Source: Acidobacteriaceae bacterium (GTDB lineage Bacteria; Acidobacteriota; Terriglobia; Terriglobales; Acidobacteriaceae). Taken from it: a stretch of DNA of 5,676 nucleotides. A program made the translations under genes and the position numbers. Position 1 is the stretch's first letter, and every line of letters begins with the position of its first letter. The notes under the pieces are model-generated. The model saw only the letters and a program-made list of their open reading frames with translations, did no database searches and was not told where the DNA came from. The DNA is taken from assembly GCA_030040115.1 (NCBI GenBank), contig JASHUH010000088.1, positions 1 through 5,676 on the forward strand, written 5' to 3'. Shown in pieces: positions 1-5,285 of the stretch.

Positions 1-227
1 ATATCCGGCAGGAAGTTTCACCACCGGGCGCTGTGGTTCGTGCTTCCCTTGTGCAATGCCAGCGCAGCGCAAAGGCAGAACCAAAATACCCGACAACGAA
101 ACCTTCGCCGCGCGCGTCTATTCCACATGTCGCTCCACGCCTGCGAGATCTCGGCGTTTCCCTGGGCGAACCCATGCAATGCCCACGCAAGCTAGGATGG
201 GAGGGAATGCGGGTGTCCGGAATCGGC

Positions 228-232
228 AGGAG
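228..232 (+). promoter_or_regulatory. Ribosome binding site of the DUF4159 gene
   Basis: AGGAG stands 5 bases before the ATG at 238. It supports that start over other in-frame options. No convincing -35/-10 pair was found upstream; TAGGAT at 193-198 resembles a -10 box but has no partner. Confidence 0.75.
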
Positions 233-237
233 ACGCC

Positions 238-1065
238 ATGAGGAGTTTCACAAGAGCAGTTCTCCCGTTGATCTTCACCGGAACTGTGATCACAGCCGTT
301 TTTGCACAGCGCGCCTTCCGCCAATATCCATCGGTGGAATATGGCGAGTCCATTCCGCTGCCCCCTGACTGGAAACAGCCTGCGGAGTGGACCTTTGCCC
401 GTCTCATGTTCCCGCCCGGTCCGCTGGACGGCTATCGCGGCCGGTTCGACGGGCCCTGGCAGGAAGGACTTTCGCTCTGGACCCAGGATTATCCCCGCGC
501 CGATCGCGGGTTCGCCAACGTAGTGCGGCGCCTCACGCGCATCCAGGCCCGCTCTGTCGAGCAATCCGTGAGTCTTGATGACGGCGACGAAGTATACAAC
601 TGGCCGTGGCTCTACGCCGTGCAGGTGGGCGAATGGGGACTGACCGAAGCGGAGGCGAAGAAACTCCGTGATTACCTTCTGCGGGGCGGCTTTTTTATGG
701 CCGACGACTGCCACGGAACCCAGGAGCAAGCCTACTTTGAGAACACCATGAAGATGGTCTTTCCAGACCGCAGGCTCGTCGACATTCCGAATGACGATCC
801 CATCTTCCACACGTTTTTCGATCTCGACCACCGCTTCCAGATTCCCGGAGCAGAGCACCTGGCCACCGGCCACAAGAAAGACGGCTACTTCGCCCACTGG
901 AAGGGAATCTATGACGACAAGGGGCGAATCATGGTGGCCTTCTCCCTCAATTCCGACATTGGTGACTCATGGGAATTTATGGACGATCCTCGGTACCCGG
1001 TCCGATTTTCCATCCTTGGCGCCAAGATTGGCGTCAATTACGTGATTTACGCCATGACCCATTGA
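238..1065 (+). CDS. Secreted DUF4159 domain protein
   Basis: The 275-residue protein begins with a Sec-type signal peptide: arginines at 2 and 6, a hydrophobic core at about 7-22, and a likely signal peptidase I site after VFA (residue 23). The mature part matches my recollection of the DUF4159 family, which has a class I glutamine-amidotransferase-like fold of unknown activity. Supporting segments are DYPRADRGF (84-92), VYNWPWLYAVQVGEW (119-133) and the glycine-rich LLRGGFFMADDCHG (147-160), followed by a conserved-looking acidic and aromatic C-terminal half. It is a stand-alone domain protein and not the larger membrane-anchored form with a von Willebrand A or BatA-like part. The ATG at 238 has a good Shine-Dalgarno 5 bases upstream. 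The next gene lies 138 bases away behind a promoter-like sequence, so an operon is not required. I am fairly sure of the family; the biochemical function is unknown. Confidence 0.85.
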   Translation: MRSFTRAVLPLIFTGTVITAVFAQRAFRQYPSVEYGESIPLPPDWKQPAEWTFARLMFPPGPLDGYRGRFDGPWQEGLSLWTQDYPRADRGFANVVRRLTRIQARSVEQSVSLDDGDEVYNWPWLYAVQVGEWGLTEAEAKKLRDYLLRGGFFMADDCHGTQEQAYFENTMKMVFPDRRLVDIPNDDPIFHTFFDLDHRFQIPGAEHLATGHKKDGYFAHWKGIYDDKGRIMVAFSLNSDIGDSWEFMDDPRYPVRFSILGAKIGVNYVIYAMTH

Positions 1066-1113
1066 AATCTCCGCCGCGGTCCGCCATGATCGAGAGATCT
1101 TACTGACAGCACG

Positions 1114-1144
1114 TTGACCACAGACCCGGCCTTTGATCTAAACT
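1114..1144 (+). promoter_or_regulatory. Candidate sigma70-type promoter of the Tat hydrolase gene
   Basis: TTGACC at 1114-1119 matches five of six bases of the -35 consensus. Two overlapping -10 candidates follow: TCTAAA at 1137-1142 (17-base spacer) and TAAACT at 1139-1144 (19-base spacer). Each matches four of six consensus bases. The site lies about 60 bases before the start codon at 1204 and between two genes in the same direction. Start mapping would be needed to choose between the -10 options. Confidence 0.45.
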
Positions 1145-1192
1145 AGCCGTATCTCGATTCCCGCATTGTGAGAGTCCCGGAATGCGATCAGG

Positions 1193-1197
1193 GGAGG
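1193..1197 (+). promoter_or_regulatory. Ribosome binding site that sets the hydrolase start
   Basis: GGAGG, within GGGGAGG at 1191-1197, stands 6 bases before the ATG at 1204. The longer reading frame from GTG at 1168 has no such signal, and it would put 12 residues in front of the Tat signal. Confidence 0.8.
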
Positions 1198-1203
1198 CGA
1201 GCC

Positions 1204-2253
1204 ATGAAGCGCCGGATTTTCTTGAGAAACACCGCTGCCGGAATGGCGGCCATTGCCGGAAACAGTCTAGGAGTCTTTGGGGCGCGTTTGCATGAGGAAT
1301 CCATGAGAGGCGAAACGACTGTGACCCAAGATGCGGGCCGCCCGGTTCGCGTAGTGAGCGTGAGCTTCGATCCCACCACGCCGCTGAACGAAGTCGTCCA
1401 GCGTTTAGACGAAGAAGGCCCGCGCCGGCCCGACATCGCGCTTTTGCCGGAAACCTGCCGCGGACAAAACGAGCACAGCCAGGAGCCGCTTCATGGCCCT
1501 ACGGTGACAGCGATGGCCGCGCTGGCCAAAAAATACCAGATGTGGATTGCCGTCCCCATCGATCGCCGCGATGGCGATCGCCGCTTGAACACCGTGGTTC
1601 TCCTCGATCGCGCGGGCCGGGTCGCCTGCCTTTACGACAAGATTTTTCCCTATTGGTCGGAATACGACGTCAAGCCCCCCGTGAGCCCCGGCGGCAAGGT
1701 CGTGGTGCATACCACCGATTTCGGCCGCTTGGGTTTTGCTACCTGCTTCGACGTGAATTTTCCTGAAGTCTGGAGCCGGCTGGACGAAAACGGCGCCGAA
1801 CTTGTCCTTTGGCCAAGCGCCTATTCCGCCGGCACAACCCTCCAGGCGCACGCCCTCAACCACCACTACTACATCGTCACCTCCACACAGCTCTCGGACT
1901 GCATTGTGTACGACATTACCGGCGAGCGCCTCCTCTATGAAAGCTCGAAGGGAATCAACGTCAGCAGGACCACGTTGGACCTTGACCGTGGCATTTATCA
2001 CGAGAACTTCAACCTCGCCAAGCGCGACAAGCTGCTCAAGGAACATCCTCAGGACGTGGCTCAGGAACAACACCTCAAAATGGAACAGTGGTTTGTGCTC
2101 AAGGCTGCGCGACCCGGCGTTAGCGCCAGGGAGCTTGCCGGGCAGTACGGCCTGGTGGAACTTCGCCACTACATCGCGCGCAGCCGGGCGTCCATCGACA
2201 AACTGCGTGGCTGGGAATTTGCCGCACAAGACGCTGATCGCCACACCAGTTGA
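1204..2253 (+). CDS. Tat-exported carbon-nitrogen hydrolase (nitrilase superfamily)
   Basis: This 349-residue protein belongs to the nitrilase superfamily, whose members hydrolyse amides, carbamoyl compounds or nitriles through a Glu-Lys-Cys triad. All three residues are visible: E83 in IALLPETCRG, K146 in LYDKIFPYWSE, and C181 in FATCFDVNFPE, the last matching the usual C-[YF]-D-x-x-F-P-E pattern. The N-terminus reads KRRIFLR (2-8), a twin-arginine motif, then a weakly hydrophobic Ala/Gly-rich stretch to about residue 26. This points to Tat export of a folded enzyme; cleavage is probably near 26-28. The catalytic domain runs from about 47 to 290. A charged C-terminal tail of about 60 residues, ending in a helix with HYIARSRASIDKLRG, follows. 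The substrate cannot be read from the sequence, so I assign no specific amidase name. It has its own candidate promoter and ends convergently with lpdA. Confidence 0.88.
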   Translation: MKRRIFLRNTAAGMAAIAGNSLGVFGARLHEESMRGETTVTQDAGRPVRVVSVSFDPTTPLNEVVQRLDEEGPRRPDIALLPETCRGQNEHSQEPLHGPTVTAMAALAKKYQMWIAVPIDRRDGDRRLNTVVLLDRAGRVACLYDKIFPYWSEYDVKPPVSPGGKVVVHTTDFGRLGFATCFDVNFPEVWSRLDENGAELVLWPSAYSAGTTLQAHALNHHYYIVTSTQLSDCIVYDITGERLLYESSKGINVSRTTLDLDRGIYHENFNLAKRDKLLKEHPQDVAQEQHLKMEQWFVLKAARPGVSARELAGQYGLVELRHYIARSRASIDKLRGWEFAAQDADRHTS

Positions 2254-2258
2254 AGCCA

Positions 2259-2289
2259 CGGCGATAATCCGGCCGGCTTCTTCTCGCCG
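2259..2289. other. Inverted repeat in the convergent intergenic region
   Basis: CGGCGA (2259-2264) and TCGCCG (2284-2289) form a perfect 6-base-pair stem around a 19-base loop that itself contains the palindrome CCGGCCGG (2269-2276). It lies just after the hydrolase stop codon. There is no T-run on either strand, so it is not a standard intrinsic terminator. It may act as a 3' stabilising hairpin or be incidental. Confidence 0.3.
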
Positions 2290-2354
2290 ATAAGGAGTCG
2301 CTTCTCCAATGGGCAAACAATCGCCAAAAGTGTGAAGGTGTTCGACGTGCAACC

Positions 2355-2371
2355 GCAATAGCGTGCATTGC
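2355..2371 (-). other. Small inverted repeat downstream of lpdA
   Basis: GCAAT (2355-2359) and ATTGC (2367-2371) can pair around a 7-base loop, 5 bases past the lpdA stop on the minus strand. The stem is short and lacks a U-tract, so support for a terminator is weak. Confidence 0.2.
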
Positions 2372-2376
2372 CCACT

Positions 2377-3807
2377 TTACGCGTTGATGCCCATGCCTTC
2401 CACCGCTCCGTACGCGTCGAGCATCGACTCGGCAAGCGTGGGATGAGCGTGCACGGTGTACATCATCTCCTCGACCGTGCCCTCGAGATCCATGACCGCG
2501 ACAGCCTCGGCGATGATTTCCGTGGCTTGAGGGCCGATGATGTGCACGCCGAGAATCTCGCCATATTTCGCTTCGGAGACGATCTTCACAAAACCATCGT
2601 GACTGCCCACGATCGTGGCTTTGGAGTTGCCGGCAAAAGGAAACTTCCCGATTTTGACCTCGTAGCCCTTCTCTTTGGCCTGGATTTCGCTCAGGCCCGC
2701 AGAGCCGATCTGCGGCTCGCAGAAGGTGCAGTTAGGGATGCGGTCGCGGCGCACGCTGCGGTATGGACGGCCGGCAATCTTGGCCATGGCCACCATGCCG
2801 CTCATCGAGCCCGAGTGGGCCAGTTGCGGCAGCCCGGCGACGATGTCGCCGATGGCGTAGAGACCGGGTTCGGCGGTTTCCTGCGCCTCGCCCACTTTGA
2901 CAAAGCCGCGGTCGAGCTCGACGCGAGTCTTATCGAGGCCGATGTTCACGGTGTTCGGCGCGCGGCCCACGGCGACGAGGACCTTTTCGGCCTCCCTGGT
3001 TTGCGCGCCGCCATTCGCGGCCGTATACGTGACGCGCGCGCCGGCGGAGGTCCGCTCGACGTTTTCAACCTTGGCGCCGGTGTTAACGTCGATGCCGCGC
3101 TTCTTGAACACGCGCGCCAGCTCCTTGGAGATTTCTTCGTCTTCAAGCGGGACTACGCGAGGCAGGAACTCGAGAATAGTCACTTCGGCGCCGAAGCTGC
3201 GGAAAATCGACGCGAACTCGACGCCCACGGCCCCCGCGCCGATAACCAGGAGCGAGCGCGGTGGCTGAGGAAGCGAAAGGATTTCAATGTTAGTGAGGAT
3301 CACATCGTCGGCGGTGAGGCCGGACAATAGCTTGGCTTCCGATCCGCTTGCGAGGATGACGTTTTTGGCTTTAACCGCGGAGGGCGCGGAGTGAGCCTGG
3401 CCCGAAGGAGAAACGTCGACCGTGTGCACGCCGTCTTGCGCGGGCCCGATGAGGCGGCCGAAGCCGGGGATCACCGCGATTTTGTGCTTGCGCATCAGGA
3501 ATTCGAGGCCCTTGACGTGCCGGTCGATGATGGCGCTTTTGCGCTGGAGCACCGCGGCCCAGTCGAGCGTGGGCGTTCCAATGCCGCCGATGCCGTACTC
3601 GGCGGCGTGCTTGAGGTGGTCCCACAGCTCGGCATTGAATAGCAGCGCTTTGGTCGGAATGCAGCCTACGTGGAGGCACGTGCCGCCCAGGCGAGGACTG
3701 GCGTCGATCAGCGCTACTTTCAGGCCGAACTCCGCGCCGCGAATCGCGGCCGTATAGCCGGCGGGTCCGCCGCCGATCACTGCTACGTCATAAAGGGTGT
3801 CTGGCAC
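2377..3807 (-). CDS. lpdA: Dihydrolipoamide dehydrogenase (E3)
   Basis: The 476-residue protein is the FAD- and NAD-dependent E3 subunit that reoxidises dihydrolipoamide in pyruvate, 2-oxoglutarate and related dehydrogenase complexes in the cytoplasm. The order of motifs is complete: FAD-binding GGGPAG (12-17), redox disulfide C44/C49 in GGTCLHVGCIPTK, NAD-binding GAGAVGVE (190-197), second FAD contact YAIGDI (317-322), and the C-terminal HAHPTLAE (453-460) holding the catalytic His455-Glu460 pair. Length is normal for the family. It starts with GTG; AGGAG at 3815-3819 stands 7 bases upstream and supports this. It lies 59 bases after miaA in the same direction, so co-transcription is likely. 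No E1 or E2 genes are in the window, so the partner complexes must be encoded elsewhere. A mercuric or glutathione reductase is excluded by the lipoamide-type active-site and C-terminal motifs. Confidence 0.96.
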   Translation of the reverse strand: MPDTLYDVAVIGGGPAGYTAAIRGAEFGLKVALIDASPRLGGTCLHVGCIPTKALLFNAELWDHLKHAAEYGIGGIGTPTLDWAAVLQRKSAIIDRHVKGLEFLMRKHKIAVIPGFGRLIGPAQDGVHTVDVSPSGQAHSAPSAVKAKNVILASGSEAKLLSGLTADDVILTNIEILSLPQPPRSLLVIGAGAVGVEFASIFRSFGAEVTILEFLPRVVPLEDEEISKELARVFKKRGIDVNTGAKVENVERTSAGARVTYTAANGGAQTREAEKVLVAVGRAPNTVNIGLDKTRVELDRGFVKVGEAQETAEPGLYAIGDIVAGLPQLAHSGSMSGMVAMAKIAGRPYRSVRRDRIPNCTFCEPQIGSAGLSEIQAKEKGYEVKIGKFPFAGNSKATIVGSHDGFVKIVSEAKYGEILGVHIIGPQATEIIAEAVAVMDLEGTVEEMMYTVHAHPTLAESMLDAYGAVEGMGINA

Positions 3808-3814
3808 AGACGCG

Positions 3815-3819
3815 CTCCT
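3815..3819 (-). promoter_or_regulatory. Ribosome binding site for the GTG start of lpdA
   Basis: On the minus strand AGGAG precedes the GTG start codon (3807-3805) by 7 bases. No nearby ATG in this frame competes, so the site decides the non-ATG start. Confidence 0.7.
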
Positions 3820-3866
3820 GGAAAGCTTGTGTTATCCCATCCCATTCCCGATTGCGTTGCAACAGT

Positions 3867-4829
3867 TCATTCTAACGGTTCGGAGAACGAGCATCGGACC
3901 AGCGCGGTGGCCCGGTTCAGGGCGTCGGGCGCATCGCCGAAGTCTTCCAGCCATTGCACATTCGGCTCGCGCCGAAACCAGGTCATCTGGCGCTTGGCGT
4001 AATTGCGGTGGCCTTGCTGCGCGGACTTTATCGCTTCCTCAAGGCTCAAGGTCCCCGCCAGGGCGGCTAACGCCTGTTTGTAGCCGAGCGAGTCGAGCGC
4101 TTTTGCGGGCCCGTACTGCCCGAAGAGGGCGCGGGTTTCTTCAACGAGGCCGGCCGCGAACATTTCTGCGCAACGGCGGTTCAGGCGTTCGTAAAGCTGC
4201 TGGCGCGGAGGGTTGATGCCGAGACGCAACAGCCGGAAACCGGTGAGCGGATCGCGGGCAAGAATGTGCGACATGGGCCGGCGCGCTGCCACACATATTT
4301 CGATCGCCCGGATCAGCTTGGGCGCATCGTTGGCGTGGATGCGCGCAGCGGAAGCCGGATCGAGTCGCGCCAGCAGGCGATGCAGCCATGCGCCGCCGCG
4401 GGTCTGGGCGCTGCGCCACAACCGCGCACGCAGATCTTCCTGGCGCACTGGCACGGCGAACAGGCCCTCGGTCAGCGCTCGCATGTAGAGCCCCGTTCCG
4501 CCGGTGACAATCGGCAGATGGCCACGAACGGCGATGGCGCGCAGGGCGACGCGCGCCTGGCGGCTGTACTCGCCGGCCGTGAAGGGGTGGTCGGGCGTGG
4601 TCACATCAATCAGGTGATGCGGGATGCGGGCGCGTTCCTCTGGGGCGGGCTTAGCCGTGCCCCGCTCCATCCCGCGATACACGGCCACCGAGTCGCAGCT
4701 GACGATTTCGCCGTGGAAGCGCTCGGCCAGCGCGAGCGAGAGCGCGGTTTTGCCGCTGCCGGTGGGGCCGAGCAGGAGAACGACCAGTGGCTCCCTTTCC
4801 GGCATGAACGATCTTGGCGGCGAACTCAA
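3867..4829 (-). CDS. miaA: tRNA dimethylallyltransferase
   Basis: MiaA transfers a dimethylallyl group to N6 of A37, next to the anticodon of tRNAs reading UNN codons. Counting from the TTG start (320 residues), the P-loop GPTGSGKT is at 21-28, the catalytic Asp46 with the CDSVAVYRGMERGTAKP block at 45-61, HHLID at 71-75 and GGTGLY at 110-115. Family blocks APKLIRAIE, LGYKQ and RNYAKRQMTWFRRE follow in the C-terminal half. I chose TTG at 4829 because GAGGAG (4835-4840) stands 5 bases upstream. The ATG at 4805, which gives 312 residues, has no visible Shine-Dalgarno. The frame stays open further back to 5180, but that stretch overlaps another small gene and does not look like MiaA. Upstream is the small membrane-protein gene, across a gap of about 100 bases; downstream is lpdA. 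Confidence 0.93.
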   Translation of the reverse strand: MSSPPRSFMPEREPLVVLLLGPTGSGKTALSLALAERFHGEIVSCDSVAVYRGMERGTAKPAPEERARIPHHLIDVTTPDHPFTAGEYSRQARVALRAIAVRGHLPIVTGGTGLYMRALTEGLFAVPVRQEDLRARLWRSAQTRGGAWLHRLLARLDPASAARIHANDAPKLIRAIEICVAARRPMSHILARDPLTGFRLLRLGINPPRQQLYERLNRRCAEMFAAGLVEETRALFGQYGPAKALDSLGYKQALAALAGTLSLEEAIKSAQQGHRNYAKRQMTWFRREPNVQWLEDFGDAPDALNRATALVRCSFSEPLE

Positions 4830-4834
4830 ATCAA

Positions 4835-4840
4835 CTCCTC
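4835..4840 (-). promoter_or_regulatory. Ribosome binding site favouring a TTG start for miaA
   Basis: Read on the minus strand this is GAGGAG, followed after 5 bases (TTGAT) by TTG at 4829-4827 in the miaA frame. It lies 29 bases from the first in-frame ATG at 4805, too far to serve that codon. Confidence 0.65.
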
Positions 4841-4898
4841 TATTGCAAAATGAGGGCAACAATAACCGAATTGGTGCGGAAATCCCCAGGCATTTAGC

Positions 4899-4919
4899 CC
4901 CTGATCCCTGACCCCTGAA
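4899..4919. repeat. Three 7-base tandem repeats, CCCTGA(T/C/A)
   Basis: CCCTGAT, CCCTGAC and CCCTGAA follow one another directly at 4899-4905, 4906-4912 and 4913-4919. The units differ only in the last base. They sit in the noncoding gap between the small membrane-protein gene and miaA. On the transcribed minus strand they form closely spaced G-runs. Confidence 0.8.
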
Positions 4920-4927
4920 ATCTGTAC

Positions 4928-5116
4928 TTACGGTCGCCACCAACCGGGAGGGAAGACCCATTTGGGATTGGTGTGGAAAAGCCACCAGAGACAGATGCCG
5001 GCAGCGATCAGGAGCAAGCCGAAGACCTGGTTGCGGCGAAAAATGCGCCGCTGCTCGTCGCGGCGAGTTTTTTCGGCCATTTGCTGCTGGTAGGGCTTGA
5101 TGCGGGTGCGGACCAT
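4928..5116 (-). CDS. Small single-pass membrane protein, function unknown
   Basis: From ATG at 5116 this gives 62 residues. The first 30 are strongly charged and basic, including EKTRRDEQRRIFRR (15-28). A single hydrophobic segment follows at about 31-48 (VFGLLLIAAGICLWWLFH), then a short tail rich in Trp and Pro (PKWVFPPGWWRP). The positive-inside rule predicts a cytoplasmic N-terminus and an exported C-terminus. I do not recognise the family. The start is uncertain: neither the ATG at 5116 nor an in-frame ATG at 5161 has a good Shine-Dalgarno. A second frame starting at 5180 encodes a natural-looking N-terminus (MAKSYTDAEGEQAKVL) that would join this protein after a one-base shift. The gene is first in the minus-strand block, about 100 bases before miaA, and divergent from purD. 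Confidence 0.6.
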   Translation of the reverse strand: MVRTRIKPYQQQMAEKTRRDEQRRIFRRNQVFGLLLIAAGICLWWLFHTNPKWVFPPGWWRP

Positions 5117-5252
5117 GGTGGTCAACTCGGCTGAGCACCTTTGCCTGCTCGCCTTCGGCATCAGTATAGGATTTCGCCATGGTGTCTGCCTGCTTGCGAC
5201 TTCGAGGTTTGACTTACCCTGCCCCGGTTGCCGACCATTACTGTTCGGGGGA

Positions 5253-5275
5253 CGCGCCCATGGCGAGGGGGCGCG
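5253..5275 (+). promoter_or_regulatory. GC-rich hairpin over the purD translation start region
   Basis: CGCGCCC (5253-5259) and GGGCGCG (5269-5275) form a perfect 7-base-pair all-GC stem with a 9-base loop, ending 10 bases before the purD ATG. The stem and loop take in the only purine-rich ribosome-binding candidate (GAGGGGG, 5265-5271). Folding in the mRNA could limit initiation. A regulatory role is inference. Confidence 0.45.
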
Positions 5276-5285
5276 AATTGTCGCC

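Noticed and set aside
118..897. Long minus-strand open frame of 259 codons opposite the DUF4159 gene
   Set aside because: It is antisense to a well-supported gene, has no recognisable motif or ribosome binding site, and such shadows are common in GC-rich DNA.
1029..1054. Inverted repeat TGGCGT/ACGCCA at the end of the DUF4159 gene
   Set aside because: It has a 6-base-pair stem with a 14-base loop inside the coding sequence and no T-run, so it is not a terminator.
1560..1584. Direct repeat of CGATCGCCGC with a GGCGATCGCC palindrome (1573-1582), similar to the cyanobacterial HIP1 octamer
   Set aside because: It lies in the hydrolase coding sequence and follows from the codons for DRRDGDRR; only one full palindrome is present.
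2309..2335. Eight-codon ORF (MGKQSPKV) after the hydrolase with AAGGAG 11 bases upstream
   Set aside because: It is very short and the spacing is too long for a good ribosome binding site, so chance is enough to explain it.
1405..2358. Minus-strand open frame of 317 codons opposite the hydrolase
   Set aside because: It covers the antisense of the nitrilase catalytic core and its translation shows no protein-family pattern.
2368..3330. Plus-strand open frame of 320 codons opposite lpdA
   Set aside because: The Asp/Arg/His-rich translation is the antisense image of lpdA, where every expected motif is present.
3856..3863. Palindrome GTTGCAAC between miaA and lpdA
   Set aside because: A single 8-base palindrome with no loop or T-run is not enough to call an operator or terminator.
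5163..5168. TATACT on the minus strand as a -10 box for the small membrane protein
   Set aside because: It matches the -10 consensus well, but no -35 occurs at 16-18 bases and no extended -10 TG is present.
4830..5180. N-terminal extension of miaA to ATG 5180, giving a 437-residue protein
   Set aside because: The extra 117 residues are low-complexity, His/Pro-rich, overlap the membrane-protein gene in another frame and replace a strong local ribosome binding site.
5209..5241. TTGACT (5209-5214) as a -35 box for purD
   Set aside because: No -10 lies at a proper distance; the best match, CATTAC at 5236-5241, needs a 21-base spacer.
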